Source: a virus
DNA: 50,118 nucleotides
Direction: 5' to 3' (one strand)
Virus record (IMG/VR): IMGVR_UViG_3300007351_000013
Coordinates: 1 to 50,118 of that record
The notes under the pieces are model-generated. The model saw only the letters and a program-made list of their open reading frames with translations. It had not been told where the DNA came from and searched no databases. This document shows, one piece after another, positions 13,442 through 21,735 of this stretch. The number at the start of each line of letters is the position of its first letter. Position 1 is the first letter of the stretch. Made by a program: the position numbers and the translations under genes.

Positions 13442-13941
13442 TCGAACAGTACCGGATGATGCATGAAGCCGGGAAGTTTCCCGGTTTTTCCTGTCTCCCT
13501 CATCTGAATGAGATCGGTCTTGCGATCATGCGATCGAGATCGAAGACGCTTCTGGACTATGGCTCAGGTGACGGGCAGCAGTACTCTCTTGCCAAGCTCG
13601 ACAAACGCTGGGGTGTTGAGGTCACCTGTTACGATCCAGCGGTGAAGAAATTCGAGACGAAACCATTTCGGAAATTCGATTTCGTTCTCTGCTGTGACGT
13701 TCTTGAACACATTCCGGAAGAGGGCATTGGCCCGGTTCTCGGGGATGTCTTCTGGCACGCCGGGAAATATGTCTTTTTGACCATATCGACCAGGGAAGCG
13801 AGGAAAACGCTTCCCGATGGAAGAAACTGCCATTTGACGGTGAAGCCGATTGAATGGTGGCTACAGCAGATCGGCCCAAGACAGGTGCCCTACGATGTCG
13901 TTTTCGATGAAAAGAATTCTATGTCTTCTCGGGCTTCATGA
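13432..13941 (+). CDS. Class I SAM-dependent methyltransferase
   Basis: 169 residues. Motif I is LLDYGSGDGQQY (from residue 40), then CYDPAV, and the post-motif DFVLCCDVLEHIPEE typical of the Methyltransf_11/23 group. It is shorter than most and lacks an obvious substrate-binding domain. It overlaps the FkbM gene by 10 bases and the next small gene by about 35. It probably methylates a small molecule or glycan in the same pathway. Confidence 0.78.
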   Translation: MDLIEQYRMMHEAGKFPGFSCLPHLNEIGLAIMRSRSKTLLDYGSGDGQQYSLAKLDKRWGVEVTCYDPAVKKFETKPFRKFDFVLCCDVLEHIPEEGIGPVLGDVFWHAGKYVFLTISTREARKTLPDGRNCHLTVKPIEWWLQQIGPRQVPYDVVFDEKNSMSSRAS

Positions 13942-14056
13942 CGACCAGGTTACGTGGTTCGGCCGGAGAAAGGTCGGACAAAACGAATACGTCCTCTCGG
14001 TTCATGTCTGCCGTGTGTGCGGAAGAAGAAAGAATGTAACGAATGATCACCGATAA
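13907..14056 (+). CDS. Small CxxC protein
   Basis: 49 residues from ATG 13907 (MKRILCLLGLHDDQV), or 53 from ATG 13895. It has the layout of a phage mini zinc-ribbon: an L-C-x-L-G-x-H motif at the start and CRVCGRRK near the end. It overlaps the genes on both sides in other frames. Function unknown. Confidence 0.6.
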   Translation: MKRILCLLGLHDDQVTWFGRRKVGQNEYVLSVHVCRVCGRRKNVTNDHR

Positions 14057-14987
14057 GATTGACAACATCACCAGTATCGGCCCGGAATTCCGGGCTTCTT
14101 TTTTGCCCGCCCCGAAAAGCGTCAAGATCGAACTGACGGGACGCTGTAACTACCGATGTGGATTCTGCGCTCTTCGCACCCGTACCGTACAGCCGAAATC
14201 AGACATGGATTGGGATTTGTACACCCGTCTGGTTCTGGAAATGCGACAGGCGGATGTCGAGGAACTCGGGATGTTCTATCTCGGCGAATCCTTTCTTTTC
14301 GATTGGCTCCCAGAGGCAATCCGGTTCGCCAAGTCGGCGGGATTCCCATATGTCTTCCTGACCACGAACGGTTCCTGTGCGACCCCGGAAATGGTCGAAG
14401 CCTGCATGGCCGCCGGGCTGGACTCCCTGAAATTCTCAATGAACAACGCCGATGAAGCACAATTCACGAAAGTCGCCGGGGTGAAGGCGAAACTGTGGGC
14501 CGATGCGATAGCAAATCTTCATGCAGCCCGTAAAATACGCGATCAGGGCCCATACGATTGCGGGTTATACGCTTCTTCGATCCGGTACGACGGCGAACAG
14601 CAGGAGAAAATGGAGGCGTTCCTTGAACGGGACGTAATCCCTTATGTGGATGAGCATTACTGGCTACCCCTTTATTCTATGGGCTCTCTGGCTGCACGGC
14701 GTGAGAAAGAGCTTGGATACCGTCCGATTGCCGGAAACCAGGGGAGACTCGGCAATCTCAGGGAGCCGCTGCCGTGCTGGTCCGCCTTTACCGAGGGACA
14801 TATCACTGCCTCGGGAAAACTCAGCGCGTGTTGTTTCGATGCCGACGAACGTTGGGCGATGGCTGATCTCACGGAAGTTGGGTTCATGGACGGATGGAAT
14901 TCCGAATCCTTCCAACGATTACGGGCCGCTCACTTGAAAAAGGATGTCTTCGGAACGCCGTGTGAGGAATGCGTCGCATATGCCTGA
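14043..14987 (+). CDS. Radical SAM/SPASM-domain enzyme
   Basis: 314 residues. C35-x3-C39-x2-C42 (GRCNYRCGFC) binds the 4Fe-4S cluster that cleaves SAM. YLGESFL and LTTNGS are TIM-barrel strands. The C-terminal Cys set (C245, C263-C264, C307, C310) fits a SPASM/Twitch region holding extra iron-sulfur clusters. SPASM enzymes modify peptides, proteins and some small molecules. In this cassette it may modify a sugar or a virion protein. The substrate cannot be read from sequence. Confidence 0.88.
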   Translation: MITDKIDNITSIGPEFRASFLPAPKSVKIELTGRCNYRCGFCALRTRTVQPKSDMDWDLYTRLVLEMRQADVEELGMFYLGESFLFDWLPEAIRFAKSAGFPYVFLTTNGSCATPEMVEACMAAGLDSLKFSMNNADEAQFTKVAGVKAKLWADAIANLHAARKIRDQGPYDCGLYASSIRYDGEQQEKMEAFLERDVIPYVDEHYWLPLYSMGSLAARREKELGYRPIAGNQGRLGNLREPLPCWSAFTEGHITASGKLSACCFDADERWAMADLTEVGFMDGWNSESFQRLRAAHLKKDVFGTPCEECVAYA

Positions 14988-15162
14988 TTGGGGGCGCATC
15001 GAAAATCAATACGGCGTTGATTTCGTGGCCTATCTGAAGAGTATTGGTTATCCGGATGATCCTGTAACCAAAGAACTGTCCGAGAATGACGGATATCCAG
15101 GAATTGAAATAATCCACAGTGCGTGGAAGGCATGGAATGAAGGATTTCGTTGCTATGCCTAG
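14980..15162 (+). CDS. Small hypothetical protein in the cassette (60 aa)
   Basis: 60 residues from ATG 14980, overlapping the radical SAM stop. Acidic and aromatic (WGRIENQYGVDFVAYLKSIG, then HSAWKAWNEG). No family was recognised. It may be an accessory or substrate peptide for the upstream radical SAM enzyme. That is speculation based only on position. Confidence 0.5.
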   Translation: MPDWGRIENQYGVDFVAYLKSIGYPDDPVTKELSENDGYPGIEIIHSAWKAWNEGFRCYA

Positions 15163-15343
15163 CGAACAAGCAATAACCGGGATGATTTTATTGTTATGCC
15201 TTTATCTCCCGCTTCTAATCTGGCTCGCTTTCGTAATCATAAAAGATAATGGGCTCATATGTCGTCTGATTGATCATAAGACGGTGTATTTCTGTTCTGG
15301 TTGGGTTCGATGCGACAGATGTTTTAAATGGTTTAATCAATGA
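15137..15343 (+). CDS. Small membrane protein with CxxC (68 aa)
   Basis: One strong hydrophobic segment (GMILLLCLYLPLLIWLAFVI) is followed by a short tail with the paired-Cys pattern C-S-G-W-V-R-C-D-R-C. The start was chosen at ATG 15137, downstream of a longer frame. It is the only clear membrane protein of the cassette and could hold the glycosyltransferases at the membrane. That role is inferred. Confidence 0.5.
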   Translation: MKDFVAMPSEQAITGMILLLCLYLPLLIWLAFVIIKDNGLICRLIDHKTVYFCSGWVRCDRCFKWFNQ

Positions 15344-16047
15344 AAGTCTTTGTTGGCTATGACGCCCGCGAACCGGAAGCTTACAAGGTCTGCGTTCGCT
15401 CGCTCCTGAAACATTCATCTATTGATCTTGATATTATACCACTTCTGGACGCCGACCTAAGGGCGAAGAATTTATACCGGCGACAATACAAGCAACTCGC
15501 CGTGGGCCCGAGATATGATTTTCTTGATGGCAAGCCGTTTTCTACGGATTTTGCGTTCACCCGTTTCCTTGTTCCATCCCTGTGCGATTTTGGACCGGCG
15601 GTTTTCTGCGATGCGGATTTCCTGTGGCGCGGCGATATCAATAGCCTCTTGGATCATTTCGACAATTCCAAGGCTGTGCTGGTTGTCCAACACGACCACA
15701 AGCCGGACGAATCCGAGAAGATGGATCACATGATCCAGGAATCGTACCCGAGAAAGAACTGGTCAAGCCTGATCCTGTGGAACTGCTCGCACTATGCTTG
15801 CCGGGCATTGACGCCAGAGTATGTGAATACAAAACCAGGCTCGGACCTTCATGGGTTCAAATGGGTTGACGACGATCATATCGGGTCGCTCCCCGTTGAG
15901 TGGAATTATCTTGTCGGCTGGAACACGAAGGAACAATGCGAACATCCTTCCGCCGTTCATTTCACGAACGGTATCCCGACGATGCCGGGTTGGTGGAATC
16001 AGGAATATGCCTCGGAATGGCTGAGCACATTGAGAGAAATCCAGTGA
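15340..16047 (+). CDS. GT-A glycosyltransferase (GT8-like)
   Basis: 235 residues. The N-terminus MKVFVGYDARE starts a Rossmann-like sheet. The metal and nucleotide-sugar DXD motif is D91-A-D93 in VFCDADFLW, and RKNWSSLILWNC with WNYLVGWN are conserved in phage GT8-like enzymes. It would transfer a hexose-type sugar from a nucleotide donor. It overlaps both neighbours (ATGA and GTGA). Confidence 0.8.
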   Translation: MKVFVGYDAREPEAYKVCVRSLLKHSSIDLDIIPLLDADLRAKNLYRRQYKQLAVGPRYDFLDGKPFSTDFAFTRFLVPSLCDFGPAVFCDADFLWRGDINSLLDHFDNSKAVLVVQHDHKPDESEKMDHMIQESYPRKNWSSLILWNCSHYACRALTPEYVNTKPGSDLHGFKWVDDDHIGSLPVEWNYLVGWNTKEQCEHPSAVHFTNGIPTMPGWWNQEYASEWLSTLREIQ

Positions 16048-16772
16048 GACGCTGCATAACCAGTTTCTCACAAGCAGGATACGCAGAATATGGCAAGAGA
16101 TTTCTCCAGTCCTATGTGGGGCACTGGCCTATTCCAATTACGGTATTCTATGAGCACAAGAAGCCGGATTTCGAGCATGAAAAAGTCTCCTATATCGACT
16201 TGATGGCTGATGAAGACCTGATCTTCTTTCTCATAGATCATGAATGGGAATCCGCAGCGAACGGAATTCAATGGGACGATTCCGGTAAACCCTTTGCTAA
16301 CTATCGCTATCAGGCGTGCAAGTTCGCCAGAAAAATCTACGCGCTTACATCTCCGCGCATGGAAGATTCCGATTGGCTGATCTGGCTGGACGCCGATATC
16401 GAAACCCACAAGGACATCGACGACAGATTCTTTGCAGAAACCTGCAAGAAAGAATTCGTCGCCTCTTATCTCGGGCGGGCGGATTGGCACCATTCCGAAT
16501 GTGGGTTCGTCGCCTACAATATAAACAAGCGTGGCGACGATTTCCTGGCCCGCATGAGGGATATCTACAATTCCGGGGAACTGTTCGATCTGGACGAATG
16601 GCATGATTCGTTCGTTTTCGATCATGTCAGGAAGAAATGCGAGGAAAGCGGATTGAAATTCCTCAACCTGTCCGCCGGGGTGCCGGGGAATCATGTCTGG
16701 CCGAATACGATCCTCGGCGAATACATGAGTCATAACAAAGGCCCAGAACTGAAGGAACGAGCCTATAAATGA
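16044..16772 (+). CDS. Second GT-A-like glycosyltransferase
   Basis: 242 residues from GTG 16044, overlapping the previous stop (GTGA). D116-A-D118 in WLIWLDADIET is a clear DXD motif. FANYRYQACKFARKIYAL before it and EWHDSFVFDHVRK after it follow the pattern of phage and bacterial glycosyltransferases of unassigned family. With the 15340 gene it forms an adjacent pair, suggesting sequential sugar additions. Confidence 0.72.
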   Translation: MRRCITSFSQAGYAEYGKRFLQSYVGHWPIPITVFYEHKKPDFEHEKVSYIDLMADEDLIFFLIDHEWESAANGIQWDDSGKPFANYRYQACKFARKIYALTSPRMEDSDWLIWLDADIETHKDIDDRFFAETCKKEFVASYLGRADWHHSECGFVAYNINKRGDDFLARMRDIYNSGELFDLDEWHDSFVFDHVRKKCEESGLKFLNLSAGVPGNHVWPNTILGEYMSHNKGPELKERAYK

Positions 16773-18160
16773 GCCGTTATATCCAACTTCATGCATTGAT
16801 CGACCATCACAAGCCGCAGACGTTCGTTGAGATCGGTACTTGGAACGGGATGCGAGCACTTGAGCTTTCCAAGTCCCTTCTCAAGCACCATCAACAGGTC
16901 ATGTATTATGGGTTCGACCTGTTCGAAGACGCTACGGAAGAAACCGATAAGGCAGAGTTGAACGTCAAGGCCCATTCCAGCTTGGAAGCGGTAACTGATC
17001 TGCTGTCCCAAGTAGGGCCGGGATTCAAATTCACCCTGATCAAAGGTAATACCCGCGAGACGCTTCCGAAATGGAAGTCGCAGCTTTCGCAGGCTGACAT
17101 GGTGTTCATCGACGGCGGGCACTCAGTCGAAACCATCGCGTCGGACTATGAGAATGTGAGGGGGGCGAAGGTCGTCATTTTCGACGACTATTATGTCCCT
17201 GATGACAAGGGGAGATGTCAGGACACGGAAAAACACGGCTGCAACAAGCTCCTTGAAAACGTACCTCATACGATCCTGTCCGCGAAAGACCCGGTGAAGG
17301 GGGGCGGATTGGTGCAAATGGCCGTCAGTCCTCCGGAGGCGGCAAAGATACAGCTACAGCGGAACGTAGAGGTCAAGACCAAGAACTGCGTCCCGCATCC
17401 GGAGATACAGGCAAACATCCGATATTCGGTCGGATTGAAACCACCGTTGATGCCGAAGATGCCGGCCCACAAACACCTTGCCTTGATGTGCTCGGGCGGC
17501 CCTTCGCTGGAATGGTATCTCTACGAACTGGCGGAAAAACAGAAGGCCGGCGGGAAACTCGTATGTGTCAAGCACGCCCACGATCTTCTGCTGAAAAACA
17601 ACATCGTGCCGGATTTCTGCATCCTTCTCGACCCGAGGGGACATGTGCAGGACTTCATTGATAACCCGCATCCCGAGGTTCATTACCTCGTGGCGTCGAT
17701 GTGCCATCCGTCCACGTTCGACAAGCTGATCGAGAAAAAGGCGAAGCTGTGGACGTATCATGCTGCAGTAGGCGCCGATGAACAAAATCTGCTCAAGGAA
17801 ATCGGTGGACAGGGGCTTCTTATCGGTGGCGGGTCTTCCTCTTGCACAAGAGGGATTTCCGTCATGTGGTCCATCGGATTCCGCAGATTCGAATTGTTTG
17901 GGTATGATTCGTCGTATGTCGAACCGCCAAATTTGTGGAATATGGAACCGGAAGAGCGCAACAAGTTTTGCAAGATCGCCATCAATGGGCGGGAATTTTA
18001 TACGGACTTCGAGAAGCTCGCGGAAGTCCAGGATTACGAAAAACTCAGGAAACACGACATGGGCGGGGATTTCACCGTCCACGGCGGCGGTATGATCCCC
18101 CATGTCGAAAGGATTTTGACACAGAATGTCAATGATACCTTCAGACGCATCTTCGGCTGA
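16769..18160 (+). CDS. Methyltransferase-DUF115 (Maf/MptE-like) fusion
   Basis: 463 residues in two parts. Residues 1-200 are a Methyltransf_24-type SAM domain (FVEIGTWNG at 19-27, MVFIDGGHSVE, IFDDYY). Residues about 230-460 match DUF115 of the Maf/MptE group (LMCSGGPSLEWYL, IVPDFCILLDPRGH, GLLIGGGSSSC, FELFGYDSS). Bacterial Maf proteins attach nonulosonic acids to flagellin; archaeal relatives are pyrophosphokinases. The fusion is unusual. It ends the cassette, and the portal start overlaps its 3' end by 35 bases. Confidence 0.78.
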   Translation: MSRYIQLHALIDHHKPQTFVEIGTWNGMRALELSKSLLKHHQQVMYYGFDLFEDATEETDKAELNVKAHSSLEAVTDLLSQVGPGFKFTLIKGNTRETLPKWKSQLSQADMVFIDGGHSVETIASDYENVRGAKVVIFDDYYVPDDKGRCQDTEKHGCNKLLENVPHTILSAKDPVKGGGLVQMAVSPPEAAKIQLQRNVEVKTKNCVPHPEIQANIRYSVGLKPPLMPKMPAHKHLALMCSGGPSLEWYLYELAEKQKAGGKLVCVKHAHDLLLKNNIVPDFCILLDPRGHVQDFIDNPHPEVHYLVASMCHPSTFDKLIEKKAKLWTYHAAVGADEQNLLKEIGGQGLLIGGGSSSCTRGISVMWSIGFRRFELFGYDSSYVEPPNLWNMEPEERNKFCKIAINGREFYTDFEKLAEVQDYEKLRKHDMGGDFTVHGGGMIPHVERILTQNVNDTFRRIFG

Positions 18161-20117
18161 GCTTGCGAACCTCGCCCAGAGTCTGCCCGAAGATGAACTG
18201 AAGAAAATTGCCGATCAGTGCATCCGTGAATTCGATGACGACGACGCAACCCGGAAGCCGTGGTTGCAGATGCACGCCGAGTGGATGAAGCTCTTTTATC
18301 AGGACGATAAGCCGAAAAATCCCCCGTGGCAGGGCGCTTCCAGTGAATCTCTACCCTTGCTTGCCGAGGCTTGTGTCCAGTTTCAGGCCCGCGCTTATCG
18401 CAACCTGTTCCCGAACGAACACGTCATCAAGGCGATGCCGGAGGGAGAGGTTACGAATGACAAAAAAGAACGCGCCAACAGGGTCGGGAAACACATAAGC
18501 TGGCAGCTTATGGTCCGCGACAAGCGGTACAAGTCCGACAAGGACGCCCTCCTGCTTTCCGTTCCCCTACATGGATCGTTTTTCACGAAGACCTATTACG
18601 ATCCGTTTTTGGGGAGAAATCGTACCGATAACGTCAGGGCAGAGGATTTGGTTGTCCCCTACGGGGTCGGGCCGAGGGAACTGGAGGATATCGAACGTAA
18701 AACGCACATCATTTGGATGTCCGTCAACCAGACCCGGTCATTGAAAGCATCTGGATATTTTATTGAGGAAGGGAAACCCTATACGCTCGGTCAGAAAACG
18801 GAAACCCAGAAAGCAACCGAGAAACAGGAAGGATTGCAGGAATCCATCCTCCAGCAAGAACACCTGCCCTGCAAAATTCTTGAACAGCACCGCCTTCTCG
18901 ACTTGGATGGGGACGGTCTGGCGGAGCCCTATATCGTAACGCTCGATTACGCCTCAAGGAAGATACTGAGAATCGCGATCCGGTATGAAACGGACGAAAT
19001 GGGGAATCCTATCGGGGACAAGCGACCGATTGAATTCTTCGTCCATTATCCATTTATGCCGAATCCGGATGGGTTCTACGGGCTGGGATATGGGCATCTG
19101 CTTGGTAACATAAATATTGCCCTCAACAAGATGCTTCGTCAGACGGTTGATGCGGCCACGCTCGCGAATGTTGGGAATCATTCAGGATTCGTGAACCAGG
19201 CTGTCGGGGCCGGCAAGGGCGATATCGAATTCCATCTCGGGAAGTTCAAGACCATCCGGGGGACATCGGAAGACCTTTCCCGCTCGATATATCAGTTCAA
19301 ATTCCCTGGTCCTAATGCTGCGCTGATCGAATTGATAGCCCTTCTGGACGGGAAGGGCCGTGGGCTGGCGTCAGTGCCAGAAGCCCTGACCGGACAGATG
19401 GACAAGGTTGTCCAGCCCACGACTGTTCTTGCTCTTATCGAGCAGGGTTTGCAGGTTTTCTCGACGGTCTATGAGCGGATCATCGAATCGTGGAAGCGCG
19501 AACTTGCCATTCACTATCGTTTGAACCGGAAGTACATGCCGAATTCGGAGTACTTCACGATCCAGGATATGGCGCAGGGACTCCAGAATCTGGCCATCGG
19601 AAAAGACGACTACAAGGATGACTTCCTCGTTACGCCTATCGTCGATCCGAAGATGGCGACCGAACAGCAGAGGCTTGCTAAGGCACAGGCCGAATGGCAG
19701 TTCGTTTCTACGAATCCCATTATCATGCAGAATCCAATTGCATTGTACCGGGCGTCGAAGCGTTATCTTGAAGCCATCGGCTCGACGGACATAGATGAGA
19801 TTCTTCCCCCGATGGTCGCTGACACGCCGCCGAGGGTGGACGATCAGGGGATAGAGAACATGGGGGCGCTCCAACCGATTCCCATGATGTCCGATGTCTA
19901 TATGGACCAGAACCACCTTGAGCATATCAAGAAGATCGACGAATTCCTGCAATCCCCGTATGCCGCACAGATCACGCCAATGGGCCTTCAGATTCTCATG
20001 GGGCATCGGCAGAAGCACGCCGCGTTCCTGTACGGCATGACGGAAACAAATCTGCCTTCCGTCATTGACGATAAGGCTCCGACTATCCCAAGTGCCCAGA
20101 TGGCTCCGCTCCAATGA
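18126..20117 (+). CDS. Portal protein (P22-like podovirus type)
   Basis: 663 residues. PWQGASSESLPLLAEACVQF with FQARAYRNLFP near the N-terminus, the middle KPIEFF/HYPFMPNPDGFYG-type region and LTGQMDKVVQPTTVLALIEQ towards the C-terminus are typical of the large portals of short-tailed phages. Twelve copies form the ring at one capsid vertex through which DNA passes. It starts within the end of the DUF115 gene and its stop overlaps the next start. Confidence 0.85.
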   Translation: MSMIPSDASSAELANLAQSLPEDELKKIADQCIREFDDDDATRKPWLQMHAEWMKLFYQDDKPKNPPWQGASSESLPLLAEACVQFQARAYRNLFPNEHVIKAMPEGEVTNDKKERANRVGKHISWQLMVRDKRYKSDKDALLLSVPLHGSFFTKTYYDPFLGRNRTDNVRAEDLVVPYGVGPRELEDIERKTHIIWMSVNQTRSLKASGYFIEEGKPYTLGQKTETQKATEKQEGLQESILQQEHLPCKILEQHRLLDLDGDGLAEPYIVTLDYASRKILRIAIRYETDEMGNPIGDKRPIEFFVHYPFMPNPDGFYGLGYGHLLGNINIALNKMLRQTVDAATLANVGNHSGFVNQAVGAGKGDIEFHLGKFKTIRGTSEDLSRSIYQFKFPGPNAALIELIALLDGKGRGLASVPEALTGQMDKVVQPTTVLALIEQGLQVFSTVYERIIESWKRELAIHYRLNRKYMPNSEYFTIQDMAQGLQNLAIGKDDYKDDFLVTPIVDPKMATEQQRLAKAQAEWQFVSTNPIIMQNPIALYRASKRYLEAIGSTDIDEILPPMVADTPPRVDDQGIENMGALQPIPMMSDVYMDQNHLEHIKKIDEFLQSPYAAQITPMGLQILMGHRQKHAAFLYGMTETNLPSVIDDKAPTIPSAQMAPLQ

Positions 20118-20299
20118 TGGAAAAAGAGGAACGTCTGGCATGGGGGAACAGTTTCCCTACGAAGGATTTCCTGAGAGAGCTTACACAGAGATTCCAGCCC
20201 GGCGAGGAATGGGCGAGAACGTCGAACTTCGACCGGGTTAATATGCTCAGGGGGCAGAAAGAGGTTCTTGACTGGATTTTCGAGGAATATCTGAAATGA
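20114..20299 (+). CDS. Hypothetical protein (61 aa)
   Basis: 61 residues, charged and aromatic (KDFLRELTQRFQPGEEWAR), overlapping the portal stop and the next gene's start. No family was recognised. Short linker genes of this kind are common between portal and scaffold. Confidence 0.6.
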   Translation: MMEKEERLAWGNSFPTKDFLRELTQRFQPGEEWARTSNFDRVNMLRGQKEVLDWIFEEYLK

Positions 20300-21390
20300 A
20301 TTTCATGCAAGAACTAGCCAGGGCTACACAGAAAAAGCCGATTAATGAACAATATGGTATGGATTGGTTATCGAATTTGTCTCGCTATCGCATGGCCGAA
20401 CGGCGCGGTAGAACGGCCAAAGGCAGGGAGCGCCACGTCGAAAATTATCCGTCGAACATGCCGGAAATTGCTGATGATATGGCGATGATGGGGCGTGGCG
20501 GCGACAACATGGTCGCCCACATGACCAAGGGTGAATTCAATATCCCCCGGAAGGTTCTCGACGAAAATCCGAATCTTCTTGGTGCTATCGCCAAGGCCAT
20601 GACTCGTTCCGGTCTTGACTGGACGGAATTCGTCGCCGGCTCTCCGAACATGAAGCGAAATCCTGAAACCGGGGCCGGGGAATTTTATGTCGGCGAAGGT
20701 ACATCCGGTGATGCGCCTGGAATCGATGCGAGCATTTCTGATACAGGCGCGTCTATCGGTGGTGCTCCTGGAATGGAGGGCATTTCTGATCCTGGCCAGA
20801 CTGGCGCTCCAACGGGCGTATCTCCGGCTGAAGGTGGAGGTGGTATTGGCGGAAACATCAGTTTTTCGGAACAGGTGAACCAGGCGGTCCCAAGTCTTCT
20901 GGGCTATTCCATGTATAGCAAGGGGGCCGAACAAATTGGTTCGAGCATTAATGCCTTACTCGGCGCTCTTGGCATCGAAGGGAGCGCGCCGGCTGTTGGT
21001 TCTGCTGACCCGGGCGGGCATGGAATAGGGACGCTCGAAAATCTTTCCCCGGCCCAAAAAGAAACGCTTGAAGAAGTCATCAAGAAATATTCCCGCCCTG
21101 TGGAACTAGCTCAGCCCGGTTTTCTTGGTCTAGGAGCAGGAATGACGCCGCTCCAGCTTCGTTCGGCTATCGCAACATATGGAACCGAAGGCGAGGATTC
21201 AGCATTCGATGATCCTCTAACCAAATCTTACTACAAGAATCTTCTGCAGCGATCATTGATTTCCGATACCGGAGAACTCGGGGACTATTCCCAGATTCTC
21301 CCCATAGAGCATCGTTATCTACAGCAGGCGCTCGGGCTGAACTATCAGCCCACGACCCAAGGCCTTCTGGACGCCATCGCGGCGTCGTAA
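20296..21390 (+). CDS. Gly-rich structural-type protein (364 aa)
   Basis: The N-terminus contains the motif GRGGDNMVAHMTKGEFNIP, a D-x-x-V-A-H-x-T-x-G-E segment often seen in phage structural or tail-associated proteins. The middle is Gly/Ala/Ser-rich and probably flexible. The C-terminus has PVELAQPGFLGL and a helical end. Lying between portal and scaffold, it is most likely a virion component. Its role is unknown. Confidence 0.6.
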   Translation: MNFMQELARATQKKPINEQYGMDWLSNLSRYRMAERRGRTAKGRERHVENYPSNMPEIADDMAMMGRGGDNMVAHMTKGEFNIPRKVLDENPNLLGAIAKAMTRSGLDWTEFVAGSPNMKRNPETGAGEFYVGEGTSGDAPGIDASISDTGASIGGAPGMEGISDPGQTGAPTGVSPAEGGGGIGGNISFSEQVNQAVPSLLGYSMYSKGAEQIGSSINALLGALGIEGSAPAVGSADPGGHGIGTLENLSPAQKETLEEVIKKYSRPVELAQPGFLGLGAGMTPLQLRSAIATYGTEGEDSAFDDPLTKSYYKNLLQRSLISDTGELGDYSQILPIEHRYLQQALGLNYQPTTQGLLDAIAAS

Positions 21391-21447
21391 TCGCGTCTGG
21401 CCGCTTCAGGCCCGTTAGACGCACTTTCCTCAAAGCACGGAGCTTAC

Positions 21448-21735
21448 ATGGCAATCGACCCTCTATTTGCGCGCGTACTCCTTCAGCGGGAAAAGCTGAA
21501 GACTTCTATTATCATTCCGGACATAGCGGCGAAGCGAAACGCCCCCTGTATCGGGACGGTCCTGAAGACCGGAGATACCTGTGAAGACAGGATCAAGGGA
21601 CTTGTTGGAAAGAAAGTCCTTTTCGGCCAGCACGCCGGGACATGGATCAATGAGGACGGAACGGCCGTCGCCGATCCGCTGAAGGCCGAATTTTTCATGT
21701 GCATGGAAGAAGACCTACTTGGAGTCATCGAATGA
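21448..21735 (+). CDS. GroES-like co-chaperonin
   Basis: 95 residues, the normal Cpn10 length. DPLFARVLLQREKLKT aligns with the GroES start D-R-V-L-V-x-R-x-E, SIIIPDIAAKRNAPCIGTV resembles the mobile-loop strand region, GKKVLFGQHAGTW resembles V-L-F-x-x-Y-A-G-T, and the C-terminus EEDLLGVIE matches E-D-D-I-L-A-V-I. Phage T4 gp31 is a precedent: it replaces GroES for capsid folding. The place directly before scaffold and capsid supports the same role. The mobile loop looks divergent. Confidence 0.78.
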   Translation: MAIDPLFARVLLQREKLKTSIIIPDIAAKRNAPCIGTVLKTGDTCEDRIKGLVGKKVLFGQHAGTWINEDGTAVADPLKAEFFMCMEEDLLGVIE

